Shown piece by piece: positions 19,193 to 29,124 of a stretch of DNA of 64,000 nucleotides. The notes under the pieces were generated by a model. The model was not told the DNA's origin and did no database searches. It saw only the letters and a list, made by a program, of their open reading frames with translations. The stretch is from Oceaniovalibus guishaninsula JLT2003 (lineage in GTDB: Bacteria; Pseudomonadota; Alphaproteobacteria; Rhodobacterales; Rhodobacteraceae). Position numbers and translations under genes: made by a program. Position 1 is the first letter of the stretch. Every line of letters starts with the position of its first letter. Where the stretch lies: positions 1-64,000 of the forward strand of contig NZ_AMGO01000011.1 of assembly GCF_000299575.1 (NCBI RefSeq), in the 5' to 3' direction.

Positions 19193-20317
19193 ATGTCGCT
19201 GAACGCCGTGCGTCCCTGGCGCAACATCCACCGCCGCAAGTCGCGCCGGATCATGGTCGGCACCGTCCCCGTGGGGGGCGACGCGCCGATCTCGGTCCAG
19301 ACGATGACCAACACCGATACCGGCGACGCCGCCGCCACCATCGCCCAGGTCGTCGCCTGCGCCGAGGCGGGCGCCGACATCGTGCGCGTGTCCTGTCCCG
19401 ATACCGACGCGACCCGCGCCCTGCGCGAAATCGTCCGCGAAAGCCCCGTCCCCATCGTCGCCGACATCCACTTCCACTACAAACGCGCGATCGAGGCGGC
19501 CGAGGCGGGCGCGGCCTGCCTGCGGATCAATCCCGGCAATATCGGCAGCGACGACCGCGTGCGCGAGGTGATCCGCGCCGCGAAGGACCACGGCTGTTCC
19601 ATCCGCATCGGCGTCAACGCGGGCTCGCTCGAACGGGATCTGCTGGAAAAATACGGCGAACCCTGTCCCGAGGCGATGGTCGAATCCGGCCTGCGCCACA
19701 TCGCCATCCTGCAAGACAACGATTTCCACGAATTCAAGATCAGCGCCAAGGCGTCCGACGTGTTCCTGTCCGCCGCCGCCTATCAGGCGCTGGCCGACGC
19801 TACCGACGCGCCCATCCACCTTGGCATCACCGAGGCGGGCAGCCTCAACGCCGGCACCGTCAAATCCGCCATCGGTCTGGGCAACCTTCTGTGGATGGGC
19901 GTCGGCGACACGTTGCGCGTCTCGCTGTCGGCCGATCCGGTTGAGGAAGTGCGCGTCGGCTACGAGATCCTCAAGGCGCTGGGGCTGCGGCATCGTGGCG
20001 TGAACATCATCTCGTGCCCGTCCTGCGCACGGCAGGGCTTCGACGTGATCCGCACCGTCGAGGCGCTGGAGGAACGGCTGGCCCATATCAAGACGCCGAT
20101 GTCGCTGTCGATCATCGGCTGCGTCGTCAACGGTCCGGGCGAGGCGCTGATGACCGATGTGGGCTTCACCGGCGGCGGCAAGGATTCGGGCATGGTCTAT
20201 CTGGCCGGCCGCCAGCATCACAAGCTGGGCAATGCCGGCATGATCGACCATATCGTCGATCTGGTCGAAAAGAAGGCCGCCGAGATCGAGGCGCAGACAG
20301 CCCTCGCTGCCGAATAG
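19193..20317 (+). CDS. ispG: 4-hydroxy-3-methylbut-2-en-1-yl diphosphate synthase
   Basis: A 374-residue IspG (GcpE), the [4Fe-4S] enzyme of the methylerythritol phosphate route that reduces the cyclic diphosphate MEcPP to HMBPP for isoprenoid synthesis. Cluster ligands are visible in the C-terminal part: CPSCARQ and CVVNGPGEA. The N-terminal TIM-barrel segments ([29 protein letters not shown]) are typical. The start is ATG 19193, preceded by CCGGAGC. The stop is 3 nt from the end of the convergent yceD gene. Confidence 0.97.
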   Translation: MSLNAVRPWRNIHRRKSRRIMVGTVPVGGDAPISVQTMTNTDTGDAAATIAQVVACAEAGADIVRVSCPDTDATRALREIVRESPVPIVADIHFHYKRAIEAAEAGAACLRINPGNIGSDDRVREVIRAAKDHGCSIRIGVNAGSLERDLLEKYGEPCPEAMVESGLRHIAILQDNDFHEFKISAKASDVFLSAAAYQALADATDAPIHLGITEAGSLNAGTVKSAIGLGNLLWMGVGDTLRVSLSADPVEEVRVGYEILKALGLRHRGVNIISCPSCARQGFDVIRTVEALEERLAHIKTPMSLSIIGCVVNGPGEALMTDVGFTGGGKDSGMVYLAGRQHHKLGNAGMIDHIVDLVEKKAAEIEAQTALAAE

Positions 20318-20320
20318 GCG

Positions 20321-20848
20321 CTAGTCGTCCTTCATCGCGTCGCGCAGGCCGGCGAAGGGGCGGGTATCCTCGTCGCGCATCGGCGCCGTTCCCGGTTCGG
20401 CATGCAGCACCTGACCGATCTCGGCACCCGGCGCGCGGGGGAATGCCGGCACGGCCAGCGCCAGCGCCTCGAACAGCACCTCGTCGAGATCCAGCGCCGC
20501 CGGAAGTGGCTCCTGCGTCACGTCCTGCGGCATCTCGACCTCGCCGCCGGGGGCGGCCGTGTCCATTTCGGCCAGATAGGTCCGCTCGACCGTGTCGTCG
20601 ATCCGCGTCGTCACCGGCGCCAGCGTGATGCCGCAGGGTTGCACCACGGTCGCGCCCAGATCGGCCCGCAAGGTCCAGTCGCGCCGGCCGTGTGGCGTCA
20701 GCGTGCCCCGGAACCGCAGCTTGCGCAGCGCGTCCAGTCCCAGCGCGTCCGCCATCGCGGCGCGGGCCTCGGCATCCGGCTCGATCTCGAACTGCCGCTC
20801 GGTCCGGCGGGACGTATCGTCGAGACGCACAAGCGTCTTCCGCATCAT
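20321..20848 (-). CDS. YceD family protein (DUF177)
   Basis: A 175-residue DUF177/YceD protein, a family linked to 23S rRNA metabolism and often found before rpmF. The central region LRADLGATVVQPCGITLAPVTTRID carries the single conserved cysteine of the family (V-Q-P-C), and the C-terminal part has the acidic LDLDEVLFEALALAVP segment. The N-terminus MMRKTLVRLDD may begin at either Met. No rpmF lies next to it here; the gene instead abuts ispG tail to tail (3 nt) and diverges from bamE. Confidence 0.8.
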   Translation of the reverse strand: MMRKTLVRLDDTSRRTERQFEIEPDAEARAAMADALGLDALRKLRFRGTLTPHGRRDWTLRADLGATVVQPCGITLAPVTTRIDDTVERTYLAEMDTAAPGGEVEMPQDVTQEPLPAALDLDEVLFEALALAVPAFPRAPGAEIGQVLHAEPGTAPMRDEDTRPFAGLRDAMKDD

Positions 20849-20930
20849 GGCATCACCCGTTCTTGAACTTCCTGTCCCTCATCATGTAGTCCGCATGAAG
20901 GGCGGGGGAAACCGCGGCAAGGGGGCAGGC

Positions 20931-21383
20931 ATGGCACGCGCATCGCGACTGACGCTGGGGGCGCTGCTGATCGTCCTGGCGGGCTGCACCACGCTTTACC
21001 GCAACCACGGCTATGTCCCGACCGACGACCAGCTTGCGCTGGTGCAGATCGGCGATAGCCAGCAGACGGTCGCCGATACCGTGGGCCGTCCCGTGGCGAC
21101 CGGGGTGCTGGACGACAGCGGCTGGTATTTCGTCCGCTCGCGCTGGCGCGACTACGCCTGGCAGGCCCCGGTCGAGGTTGACCGCGAAGTCGTCGCCATC
21201 AGCTTCACGCCGCAGGGCACCGTCAGCAATGTCGAACGGTTCGGGCTTCAGCAGGGCCGCGTCGTGCCGCTGTCGCGCCGCGTCACGGAAAGCAACGTGC
21301 AGGGCGTCGGCTTCCTTCAACAGCTTTTCCGCAACGTCGGCAACTTCAATCCCGCCGATTTCCTCGATGGCGGCGACCGCTAG
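20931..21383 (+). CDS. bamE: outer membrane assembly lipoprotein BamE
   Basis: A 150-residue lipoprotein of the SmpA/OmlA (BamE) family, an accessory part of the BAM complex that inserts outer-membrane proteins. The start ATG 20931 follows AAGGGGGCAGG; the signal peptide ends in the lipobox LLIVLAGC, so the mature protein begins with C19. The family core is visible as L-V-Q-I-G-D-S-Q-Q-T-V-A-D-T-V-G-R-P and W-Y-F-V-R-S. An earlier ATG at 20895 would put 12 extra basic residues before the signal peptide and is less likely. Confidence 0.9.
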   Translation: MARASRLTLGALLIVLAGCTTLYRNHGYVPTDDQLALVQIGDSQQTVADTVGRPVATGVLDDSGWYFVRSRWRDYAWQAPVEVDREVVAISFTPQGTVSNVERFGLQQGRVVPLSRRVTESNVQGVGFLQQLFRNVGNFNPADFLDGGDR

Positions 21384-21384
21384 G

Positions 21385-21786
21385 TCAGGCGCCGCCGGTG
21401 GCCGGATCGAAGGTCAGCGCCACGCCGTTGATGCAATAGCGCAGGCCGGTCGGCTGCGGCCCGTCGGGAAAGACATGGCCCAGATGCGCCTCGCACCGCG
21501 CGCAATGCACTTCCGTCCGCTTCATGAAGAACTTGCGATCCTCGCTCGTCTCCACGTTGGCGGGATCGGCGGGCTGCCAGAAGGACGGCCAGCCGGTGCC
21601 GCTGTCGAACTTGGCCGCCTGGTCGAAAACCGGCAACCCGCAGCAGACGCAGTTGAACGTGCCCGGTTCCTTGGGAAAATCCTCGTGCGTGCCGGCGCGC
21701 TCGGTGCCGTGCTTGCGCGTCACCTTGTAGGCTTCGTCGCTCAACTCGGCGCGCCACTCGGCATCGGTCTTTTCGATCTTCTGCAT
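21385..21786 (-). CDS. msrB: peptide-methionine (R)-S-oxide reductase
   Basis: A 133-residue MsrB, which reduces the R form of methionine sulfoxide in proteins. The zinc cysteine pairs CVCC and CARC are present, and the catalytic cysteine is in GLRYCINGVAL. Other marks are FDSGTGWPSFW and HLGHVFPDGP. The start is the ATG complementary to 21784-21786 (MQKIEKTDAEWR) with AAAGGAC upstream; an ATG at 21822 would add 12 residues. It ends 1 nt from bamE on the opposite strand. Confidence 0.95.
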   Translation of the reverse strand: MQKIEKTDAEWRAELSDEAYKVTRKHGTERAGTHEDFPKEPGTFNCVCCGLPVFDQAAKFDSGTGWPSFWQPADPANVETSEDRKFFMKRTEVHCARCEAHLGHVFPDGPQPTGLRYCINGVALTFDPATGGA

Positions 21787-21878
21787 GGGTCGTCCTTTCG
21801 GGTATCCGCGCCGTTCCGTCACGGCGCGCTGGCTGTGCCGAATCTAGGGCGTCCGCGCCGCCATCCAAGGCCGCGGCC

Positions 21879-22610
21879 GTGACCGCGCCCGGCACGATGC
21901 GCTACCGGGTCCGGCACGCGGCGGATGCGCGCGACCGGGCCGCCTGCCTCGATCTGCGCCGCACCGTCTTTCCCGCCGACCGGGCCGCCGCCGATCCCCT
22001 GGACGCTCTTTTCGCGCATGTGCTGGTCGAGGACGGGCAGGGCCGCGTCGTCTGCACCTTCCGCCATATCGTCCATCCCTCGGGCGGCGATGTCCATCGC
22101 GGCTATTGCGGCGGTCTTTACGCGCTCGACGCGCTGGCGCGGCAGCCCGGCCCGATGATCGAACTGGGGCGCTTCTGCATCCGCCCCGGCCCCGACGCGC
22201 CCGACATCCTGCGGCTGGCCTGGGGGTGGCTCGCGCGGCTGGTGGACGACAGCGGCGCGGCGATGCTGTTCGGCTGCGCGTCGTTTCCGGGCGCCGATCC
22301 GGCGGCGCACCGCGCGGCGCTCGGGCATCTTTACCGCCGCCACCGCGCACCCCCCGACTGGCGGCCGGGCAGGCGGGCCGGTCGCATTGTGGAACTGGCC
22401 CCGCTGGCGCGCGAGGGCGCGGACGCGATGGCGGGAATGCCCCCGCTGCTGCGGTCCTATCTGGCGATGGGCGGACGCGCCGGGGACCATGCGGTGATCG
22501 ACGCCGCGATGGATACGCTGCACGTCTTCGTGGGCGTGCCCGTGGCCGGCATCCCGCCCGCCCGCGCGCGCCTGCTGCGTGCCCTGGCCGGCGCCTGCGA
22601 CGGTCATTGA
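21879..22610 (+). CDS. OlsB-like GNAT acyltransferase
   Basis: A 243-residue protein of the GNAT subgroup that includes OlsB, the 3-hydroxyacyl-ACP:ornithine N-acyltransferase of ornithine-lipid synthesis. Seen are the D-L-R-R-x-V-F start, V-C-T-F-R at the third strand, and ELGRFCIRPGPDAPDILRLAW, the segment typical of OlsB-like proteins. No olsA is beside it. The start is GTG 21879, or ATG 21897 (MRYRVRHAADAR); neither has a strong ribosome site. An acyl-homoserine-lactone synthase relation is less likely given its length and motifs. Confidence in the exact substrate is low. Confidence 0.7.
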   Translation: MTAPGTMRYRVRHAADARDRAACLDLRRTVFPADRAAADPLDALFAHVLVEDGQGRVVCTFRHIVHPSGGDVHRGYCGGLYALDALARQPGPMIELGRFCIRPGPDAPDILRLAWGWLARLVDDSGAAMLFGCASFPGADPAAHRAALGHLYRRHRAPPDWRPGRRAGRIVELAPLAREGADAMAGMPPLLRSYLAMGGRAGDHAVIDAAMDTLHVFVGVPVAGIPPARARLLRALAGACDGH

Positions 22611-22642
22611 CGCGGGCCGGGCCGCCGCATACCTCGCGCGTC

Positions 22643-24451
22643 ATGGCGCGCACACCGATCCTACAGCTATCCGACGTTTCTCTTACATTCGGCGGAACCC
22701 CCGTTTTCGCGGATCTGAACCTGGTGGTTCAGCCCGGAGACCGCGTGGCGCTGGTCGGGCGCAACGGGTCCGGCAAGTCAACCTTGATGAAGGTGATGGC
22801 CGGTCTGGTCGAACCCGATGCCGGTCAGCGCGCCCTGCCGCCCGGCATCCATGTCGGCTACATGGAGCAGGAGCCGACGATGCAAGGCTTTGCCACGCTT
22901 GGGGATTTCGCGTCCTCAAGGCTCGACCCCGCCGAGGCATGGCGTGTCGAGGCGGTGGCCGAAGGTCTGCAATTCGACCTTGCCGCCGACCCCGCCACCG
23001 CCTCGGGCGGGGAACGCCGCCGCGCCGCGCTGGCCAAGCTGCTGGCCGAGGCGCCCGAACTGATGCTGCTGGACGAACCCACCAACCACCTCGACATTTC
23101 CGCCATCGCTTGGCTCGAAAACGAACTTACGACCACCCGAACCGCCTATGTTCTGATAAGCCACGACCGCACTTTTCTCAGGAATCTGACCCGCGCGACG
23201 CTCTGGATCGACCGCGGACAGGTGCGCCGTCAGGAAAAGGGGTTCGACGCCTTCGAGGATTGGCGCGACGCCGTCTGGGACGAGGAAGACACCCAGCGCC
23301 ACAAGCTCGACCGCAAGATCAAGGCCGAAGGCCGCTGGGCCGTCGAGGGGATCAGCGCCCGCCGCAAACGCAACCAGGGCCGCCTGCGCGCTTTGGCCGC
23401 CATGCGCGAAGACCGCGCGTCGATGGTTCGGCGCCAGGGCACCGCGGCGATGGATCTGGAAGCCGGCGCACGATCCGGCAAGCGGGTGATCGAGGCGCGC
23501 AACATCTCGAAATCCTACGGCGGCCGGGTGATCGTCGCGCCCTTTTCGCTGCGCGTCCAACGGAGCGAACGAGTGGCGTTCGTCGGCCCGAACGGCGCGG
23601 GAAAGACCACCTTGCTGAGGATGCTGACCGGCCTTGAGGCCCCCGACACGGGCGAGGTCGTGTTGGGCACCAATCTGGAAATGGCCGTGTTCGATCAGAC
23701 CCGCGCGCAGCTCGACCCCGAAATGTCGCTGTGGGACAGCCTGACGGGAACGCCCGAAATGCGGGTGTCGGGGGCGGCCGATCAGGTCATGGTGCGTGGC
23801 CAGCCGCGCCATGTCGTCGGATACCTCAAGGATTTCCTGTTCACCGAAGCGCAGGCGCGGGCGCCGGTGCGGTCGCTTTCAGGAGGCGAGAAGGCGCGCC
23901 TGCTGCTGGCGCGGATCATGGCGCGGCAAAGCAATCTGCTGGTTCTGGACGAGCCGACGAACGATCTGGACCTAGAAACGCTGGATCTGATGCAAGACCT
24001 GCTGGGCGATTATGACGGCACGGTGTTGCTTGTCAGCCACGACCGGGACTTCCTCGATCGCGTGGCGACGACCACTCTGGCCTTCGAAGGGGGCGGGCGC
24101 GTGATCGCCTATGCCGGCGGGTGGAGCGATTATCAGGCCCAGCGAACCGAGGCGCCGCCGGTAACGCCCGCGCGGTCCGAGGCCCCGCAGCCCGCACGCA
24201 CCAGGACCAGCGGTCCTGCGGCATCGTCGCTCAGCTTCACGGAACGGCACCGGCTGGAATCCCTGCCGGCCGAGATTGCGCGGCTTGAGGCGGAGATTTT
24301 CAAACTGGAAACGCTTTTGGCCGATCCCGGCCTGTTCTCGCGCGAGCCCGTCAAGTTCGCCAAGGCGACCGAGGCCCTGACCGCACGGCAGAAAGCCCTG
24401 TCCTTGGCCGAGGACGAGTGGCTGGCGCTGGAGGAGCGCGCGGGCGCCTGA
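22643..24451 (+). CDS. uup: ABC-F family ATPase, Uup-like
   Basis: A 602-residue ABC-F protein with two ATPase domains and no membrane segment. Domain 1 has Walker A GRNGSGKST (about 38-46), signature SGGERRR and DEPTNHLDI; domain 2 has GPNGAGKTT, SGGEKAR and DEPTNDLDLE. The C-terminal region from about 530 is a coiled coil (L-P-A-E-I-A-R-L-E-A-E-I-F-K-L-E), the mark of Uup. Members act on the ribosome or on DNA; Uup is linked to precise transposon excision and ribosome function. The start is ATG 22643. Confidence 0.88.
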   Translation: MARTPILQLSDVSLTFGGTPVFADLNLVVQPGDRVALVGRNGSGKSTLMKVMAGLVEPDAGQRALPPGIHVGYMEQEPTMQGFATLGDFASSRLDPAEAWRVEAVAEGLQFDLAADPATASGGERRRAALAKLLAEAPELMLLDEPTNHLDISAIAWLENELTTTRTAYVLISHDRTFLRNLTRATLWIDRGQVRRQEKGFDAFEDWRDAVWDEEDTQRHKLDRKIKAEGRWAVEGISARRKRNQGRLRALAAMREDRASMVRRQGTAAMDLEAGARSGKRVIEARNISKSYGGRVIVAPFSLRVQRSERVAFVGPNGAGKTTLLRMLTGLEAPDTGEVVLGTNLEMAVFDQTRAQLDPEMSLWDSLTGTPEMRVSGAADQVMVRGQPRHVVGYLKDFLFTEAQARAPVRSLSGGEKARLLLARIMARQSNLLVLDEPTNDLDLETLDLMQDLLGDYDGTVLLVSHDRDFLDRVATTTLAFEGGGRVIAYAGGWSDYQAQRTEAPPVTPARSEAPQPARTRTSGPAASSLSFTERHRLESLPAEIARLEAEIFKLETLLADPGLFSREPVKFAKATEALTARQKALSLAEDEWLALEERAGA

Positions 24452-24475
24452 TCTCACACCGCCCTCGCGGCTTCG

Positions 24476-24497
24476 TGACGGCGGTTCGTTGCCGTCA
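24476..24497 (+). terminator. stem-loop after uup
   Basis: TGACGGC (24476-24482) and GCCGTCA (24491-24497) form a perfect 7-bp stem with an 8-base loop, 25 nt after the uup stop. No T run follows. It may end or protect the uup transcript; alternatively it is part of the leader of the outer-membrane protein gene. Confidence 0.35.
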
Positions 24498-24601
24498 AAC
24501 CCGCTATGCGTCTGGCGGGACTATCATTCACGAAGGGCGCGGCCTAGGTCGGTGGCAGCAGGCAGGCGCTGCCGCCTGCCCGAGAACGGAAGGAACGAGA
24601 C

Positions 24602-25231
24602 ATGAAACTATTCGCAATCGGATCGACCGCGCTGGCGGGTCTGATGATCGCCACCGCGTCGCAGGCCGGCGGCCTTGCCCCCGCGCAGCCCGAGCCCGTC
24701 GTTGCCGTCGCCGCGCCCGTCGTCGCCTTCGGCCGCGACTGGACCGGCGCCTATGGCGGTCTGTCGCTGGGCTATGGCAACGTCAATGCCAGCACCGGCA
24801 ACGACGATGTGCTGGGTCTGACGAACGCGCTGGATGAAGCCGATGGCGCCATCGGCGGTATCTTCGCAGGCTACCAGTACGATTTCGGCACCTTCGTGCT
24901 GGGCGGTGAAATCGACCTGAACGCAGCCAATCTGGACTATGACGGCACCGACCTGTCCGTCGATCAGGTTCACCGCGTGAAACTGCGTGCGGGCTACGAT
25001 GCGGGCAAGTGGCTGCCCTATGCCACCGTCGGCGCGGCCTATGCCAAAGCGAAGAACGGCGACGATCTCAGCGATACCGGCGTCGCATACGGTGTGGGCG
25101 TCGATTATGCCGTGACCGACCGGGTTCTGGTCGGCGGCGAGTTCCTGCGTCACGACTGGGACGATTTCGACGGCACCGACATTGACGTCAGCGCCAACAC
25201 GATCCAGGCGCGGGTTGCGCTGCGCTTCTGA
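24602..25231 (+). CDS. outer membrane beta-barrel protein
   Basis: A 209-residue exported protein. The signal peptide is MKLFAIGSTALAGLMIATASQA with cleavage after SQA. A short Pro/Ala-rich stretch follows, then about eight amphipathic strands with alternating aromatic and small residues (WTGAYGGLSLGYGN, FAGYQYDFGTFVLGGEIDL, RVKLRAGYD), ending in the strand IQARVALRF. The terminal phenylalanine is the BAM recognition signal of barrel proteins. The layout matches the small Omp31/Opa-like porin family of alphaproteobacteria. It is a single gene, with GGAAGGAACG before ATG 24602 and a strong hairpin downstream. Confidence 0.88.
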   Translation: MKLFAIGSTALAGLMIATASQAGGLAPAQPEPVVAVAAPVVAFGRDWTGAYGGLSLGYGNVNASTGNDDVLGLTNALDEADGAIGGIFAGYQYDFGTFVLGGEIDLNAANLDYDGTDLSVDQVHRVKLRAGYDAGKWLPYATVGAAYAKAKNGDDLSDTGVAYGVGVDYAVTDRVLVGGEFLRHDWDDFDGTDIDVSANTIQARVALRF

Positions 25232-25250
25232 ACGACGCCATTCGCGTTAG

Positions 25251-25273
25251 GGGGTCCGGCCAGGCCGGGCCCC
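25251..25273 (+). terminator. terminator-like hairpin after the outer membrane protein gene
   Basis: GGGGTCCGG (25251-25259) pairs with CCGGGCCCC (25265-25273), nine pairs including one G-U, around the loop CCAGG. It lies 19 nt after the stop. Only TT follows, so it may act as a stability element or weak terminator. Confidence 0.6.
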
Positions 25274-25418
25274 TTGCCGTCCGGGGCGCGCGGCGCTAGA
25301 CCGGCGCCATGAAGACCTGTCGCAGCATCTTTCCCATCTGACCCTGCCGCGGCGGTCCGGTCTTCTTGCCTTGCGTCCCACCGAGCCGACCGCCCTTCAT
25401 AAAGGACGGCGCGACCCC

Positions 25419-26780
25419 ATGACCCCCATCAGGCTGACCAACACCGCATCGCGCCGCAAGGTCGCGCTGGATCCGATCGACCCCGCGAATGTGCGCGTCT
25501 ATGCGTGCGGCCCGACCGTCTACGACCGCGCGCATCTGGGCAATGCCCGTGCCGCCGTGGTGTTCGATGTCCTCTACCGGCTGCTGCGGCATCGGTATGG
25601 TGCGGACCATGTGACCTATGTGCGCAACATCACCGACGTGGACGACAAGATAAATGCCCGCGCGGCCGAGACCGGGCGCCCCATCGCCGAGATCACCGAC
25701 GAGACGACGCGCTGGTATCTGGACGACATGGCGGCGCTGAACGTGCTGCCGCCCGACCACATGCCGCGCGCCACCGCCTATGTCCCGCAGATGATCGCGA
25801 TGATCGAGACGCTGATCGCCAGGGGCCATGCCTATGAAGCGCAGGGCCATGTGCTGTTCGCGGTGGCGAGCTATGCGCAATACGGGGCGCTGTCGGGCCG
25901 CACGGTCGAGGACATGAAGGCTGGCGCGCGTGTCGAGGTGGCCCCCTACAAGCGCGACCCGATGGATTTCGTGCTCTGGAAACCGTCGTCCCCGGACCTG
26001 CCCGGTTGGGACAGCCCGTGGGGCAGGGGGCGGCCCGGCTGGCACATCGAATGCTCGGCCATGAGCGCGGAATTGCTGGGCGCGCATTTCGACATTCATG
26101 CGGGCGGCGGCGACCTGATCTTCCCCCACCACGAGAACGAGATCGCGCAAAGCGTCTGCGCCCATGAAGGCACGCCGATGGCGAATGTGTGGCTGCACAA
26201 CGAGATGCTGCAAGTCGAGGGGCGCAAGATGTCCAAGAGCCTCGGCAATTTCTTCACCGTGCGCGATCTGCTGGAGGACGGGGTGCCGGGCGAGGTGATC
26301 CGCTTCGTTCTGCTGTCCACGCATTACCGCAAGCCGATGGACTGGACGGAAGATCGCGTGGCCGAGGCGGAAGCGACCTTGCGCCGCTGGCAGGATCTCG
26401 CCGCGGGCTGCGACGCCAGCGACGACGTTACGGCCGTTGCCGACGCACTGGCGGACGATCTGAACACGCCGGGTGCCATTGCGGCCCTCCACCGGCTGGC
26501 CAATGAGGGTGACGGCGCAAGGCTGAAGGCGGGCGCGTCGCTTCTGGGTCTGATGCAGCGCGGCTTGCCCGAGGTCGACGTTCCGGTGGACAGCGCCCTT
26601 ATCGAGCGTCTTCTGGGCGAGCGGCGCAGTGCCCGGACTGCCCGGAACTTCGCCCGCGCGGACGCGATCCGCGCCGCGTTCGATGCGGCGGGGGTCCAGT
26701 TGCAGGACCGGCCCGACGGTCCGACCGAATGGAAGGTCAAGGCAGGCTTCGATCCCGTCCCGTTGAAGGCGCTGTCGTGA
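25419..26780 (+). CDS. cysS: cysteinyl-tRNA synthetase
   Basis: A 453-residue class I aminoacyl-tRNA synthetase that charges tRNA-Cys. Marks are the zinc cysteine and HIGH motif ([15 protein letters not shown]30 and H39-N42), the later ligands GWHIECSAM and FPHHENE, and the KMSKS motif [11 protein letters not shown] at about 270-274. The start is ATG 25419 (MTPIRLTNT), preceded at some distance by AAAGGA. It heads the chain cysS-cimA-squalene synthase-like with 4-nt overlaps. Confidence 0.97.
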   Translation: MTPIRLTNTASRRKVALDPIDPANVRVYACGPTVYDRAHLGNARAAVVFDVLYRLLRHRYGADHVTYVRNITDVDDKINARAAETGRPIAEITDETTRWYLDDMAALNVLPPDHMPRATAYVPQMIAMIETLIARGHAYEAQGHVLFAVASYAQYGALSGRTVEDMKAGARVEVAPYKRDPMDFVLWKPSSPDLPGWDSPWGRGRPGWHIECSAMSAELLGAHFDIHAGGGDLIFPHHENEIAQSVCAHEGTPMANVWLHNEMLQVEGRKMSKSLGNFFTVRDLLEDGVPGEVIRFVLLSTHYRKPMDWTEDRVAEAEATLRRWQDLAAGCDASDDVTAVADALADDLNTPGAIAALHRLANEGDGARLKAGASLLGLMQRGLPEVDVPVDSALIERLLGERRSARTARNFARADAIRAAFDAAGVQLQDRPDGPTEWKVKAGFDPVPLKALS

Positions 26781-28390
26781 CCGAGCGTCTGACGATCTAC
26801 GACACGACGCTGCGCGACGGGCAGCAGACGCAGGGCGTGCAGTTTTCGGCGGCCGAAAAACGGCGGATCGCCGCGATGCTGGACGCGCTCGGCGTCGATT
26901 ACATCGAAGGCGGCTGGCCCGGAGCGAACCCGACCGACAGCGCGTTTTTCGACGCCCTGCCGCCGACCCGCGCGACGATGACGGCCTTCGGCATGACGCG
27001 GCGCCAAGGACGGTCGGCTGCCAACGACGACGTTCTGGCCGCGGTGCTGAACGCCGGAACGCCGGCCGTCTGCCTTGTCGGCAAGACCCACGATTTCCAC
27101 GTCCGCGCGGCCCTCGGCATCGAACTGGCCGAGAATGTCGAGAACATCGCCGCCTCGGTCGCCCATTGCGTCGGCAAGGACCGCGAGACGCTGTTCGATG
27201 CCGAGCACTTCTTCGACGGGTGGTTGTCGGACAGGGGCCATGCGCTGGATTGCCTCCACGCGGCGCTGCAAGCCGGCGCGCGCTGGATCGTGCTGTGCGA
27301 CACCAATGGCGGCACGATGCCCGGCAGGATCGGCGACATCGTGGCCGCGGTGATCGCGGCGGGCATTCCGGGCGACCGGCTGGGCATCCACACGCATGAC
27401 GATGCCGGATGCGCCGTGGCCGGATCGCTGGCGGCGATCGAGGCCGGCGCGCGGCAGGTGCAGGGCACGCTGAACGGTCTTGGCGAACGCTGCGGCAATG
27501 CCAGCCTGACGACGCTGATCCCCACGCTGGCGCTGAAATACGCCGACCGCGTCACGACGGGCGTGCCCGCCGATGCGCTGACCGGGCTGACCCGCACATC
27601 GCGCGCGCTGGACGACATCCTCAACCGGGTGCCGGTGGCGTCGCGCCCCTATGTCGGCGGATCGGCCTTTGCGCACAAGGCGGGGCTGCATGCCAGCGCC
27701 GTGGCCAAGAACCCTGCGCTTTACGAACATGTCGATCCGGCCCAGGTCGGCAACACCCGCATCGTGCCCATGTCGAACCAGGCGGGCCAGTCGAACCTGA
27801 TCGCGCGGCTGGCGGATATGGGACTGGCCGTCGAGAAGGGCGATCCGGCTCTGGCGCGGATCCTCGACGCGGTAAAGGCGCGCGAGGCCGAAGGCTATTC
27901 CTATGACACGGCACAGGCCAGTTTCGAGCTGATGGCGCGCCGCGAGCTGGGGCGCCTGCCGCGCTTCTTCGAGGTGAAGCGCTATCGCGTGACGATCGAG
28001 CGGCGCAAGGACAAGCGCGATCGCATGGTGTCGCTGTCCGAGGCGGTCGTCGTCGTCAAGATCGGCGGCACCAAGACGCTGTCGGTCAGCGAGTCGATGG
28101 ATGCGGGCGGCGGCGACCGCGGCCCGGTCAACGCGCTGGCCAAGGCATTGGCGAAGGATCTGGGGCCGTATCAGGCCCATATCGACGATATGCGGCTGGT
28201 GGATTTCAAGGTCCGCATCACCCAGGGCGGAACCGAGGCCGTGACCCGCGTCATTATCGAGCACGCCGACGGCGAAGGGCGGCGCTGGTCCACCGTCGGG
28301 GTGTCGCCCAACATCGTCGATGCCAGCTTCGAGGCGCTGCTGGACGGTATCCAGTGGAAATTGATCCGTGACGGCGCGACCCCCGCATGA
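26777..28390 (+). CDS. cimA: (R)-citramalate synthase
   Basis: A 537-residue enzyme of the LeuA/HOA family that joins pyruvate and acetyl-CoA to citramalate, opening the threonine-independent route to isoleucine. Marks are the N-terminal [24 protein letters not shown]-like [12 protein letters not shown] with metal ligands, [10 protein letters not shown], and the [10 protein letters not shown] segment. Residues from about 400 on form the LeuA-type regulatory domain. CimA is distinguished from isopropylmalate synthase by its length and [12 protein letters not shown]. The start is GTG 26777, overlapping the cysS stop by 4 nt. Confidence 0.94.
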   Translation: MTERLTIYDTTLRDGQQTQGVQFSAAEKRRIAAMLDALGVDYIEGGWPGANPTDSAFFDALPPTRATMTAFGMTRRQGRSAANDDVLAAVLNAGTPAVCLVGKTHDFHVRAALGIELAENVENIAASVAHCVGKDRETLFDAEHFFDGWLSDRGHALDCLHAALQAGARWIVLCDTNGGTMPGRIGDIVAAVIAAGIPGDRLGIHTHDDAGCAVAGSLAAIEAGARQVQGTLNGLGERCGNASLTTLIPTLALKYADRVTTGVPADALTGLTRTSRALDDILNRVPVASRPYVGGSAFAHKAGLHASAVAKNPALYEHVDPAQVGNTRIVPMSNQAGQSNLIARLADMGLAVEKGDPALARILDAVKAREAEGYSYDTAQASFELMARRELGRLPRFFEVKRYRVTIERRKDKRDRMVSLSEAVVVVKIGGTKTLSVSESMDAGGGDRGPVNALAKALAKDLGPYQAHIDDMRLVDFKVRITQGGTEAVTRVIIEHADGEGRRWSTVGVSPNIVDASFEALLDGIQWKLIRDGATPA

Positions 28391-29124
28391 GCGTGCAGGC
28401 CTGTGCCGAGATCGTCCGAAACGGCGATCCCGACCGGTTCCTGGCGACGATGGCGGCGCCGCCTGCGGCACGGACGATCCTGTTTCCGCTTTACGCCTTC
28501 AACGTCGAGGTCACGCGTGCCCCCTGGGTGACGAAAGAACCGATGCTGGCGCAGATGCGGCTGCAATGGTGGCGCGACCTTCTGGGCGGACCGCGATCCG
28601 CGAAGGATCCTGCGCGGCACGAAGTCGCCGCTGCGCTGGGTTTCCTCGATGCCGGATCAGCGGCCCTGCTGGACGGGCTGATCGACGCAAGGCACTGGGA
28701 CATCGGCACCGATCCGCATGCAGACGACGCGGCGCTGGATGCCTACCTCGACGCGACGGCGGGCAATCTGGCCTGGACGGCTGCCCGTTCGCTGGGGGCG
28801 GTCGAGGAAGACGCCGTGCGCAGGCTGGCCCGTGCGGCGGGACTTGCCCGCTATCTCGCCGCCCTTCCCGCGCTGAAGGCGGCGGGCAAGCGTCCGCTGA
28901 CCGATGACAGCCCCGAGACGGTGCGCGGCCTTGCGCGACGGTATCTGGGGGACATGCCGCGTGCGCGGTCACTGTCGCGGCCGGCGCGCATCGCCACGTT
29001 GGAAACGTGGCAGGCGCGGCCGCTGCTGACGGCAATCCTGCGCGATCCCGCCCGCGTGGAACGGGGCGCGGTCGGACTATCCGAAGGCGGCAAACGCCTG
29101 CGTCTGCTGGCCGCGTCCGTCTAG
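28387..29124 (+). CDS. squalene/phytoene synthase family protein (non-canonical)
   Basis: A 245-residue protein of the trans-isoprenyl synthase fold. Seen are LFPLYAFNVEVTRAPW, then PMLAQMRLQWWRD and a Y-L-D-A-T-A-G-N-L segment. The two Asp-rich D-x-x-x-D substrate motifs of true squalene or phytoene synthases are not evident: the first is replaced by N-V-E-V-T. This pattern matches NDUFAF6-like members, which support complex I assembly in mitochondria, so an enzymatic role in carotenoid synthesis is doubtful. Its ATG overlaps the cimA stop by 4 nt. Its stop TAG shares bases with the stop of the convergent MFS gene (the palindrome CTAG). Confidence 0.82.
   Translation: MSVQACAEIVRNGDPDRFLATMAAPPAARTILFPLYAFNVEVTRAPWVTKEPMLAQMRLQWWRDLLGGPRSAKDPARHEVAAALGFLDAGSAALLDGLIDARHWDIGTDPHADDAALDAYLDATAGNLAWTAARSLGAVEEDAVRRLARAAGLARYLAALPALKAAGKRPLTDDSPETVRGLARRYLGDMPRARSLSRPARIATLETWQARPLLTAILRDPARVERGAVGLSEGGKRLRLLAASV

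Noticed and set aside
25309-25341. A 10-codon leader peptide ([10 protein letters not shown]) upstream of cysS, possible cysteine attenuator
   Set aside because: Only one Cys codon, no strong ribosome site and no clear pair of alternative hairpins follow, so nothing supports attenuation.
29121-29124. Shared stop codons (CTAG) of two convergent genes as a functional element
   Set aside because: The palindrome CTAG makes both TAG stops; this is simple gene packing and needs no further explanation.
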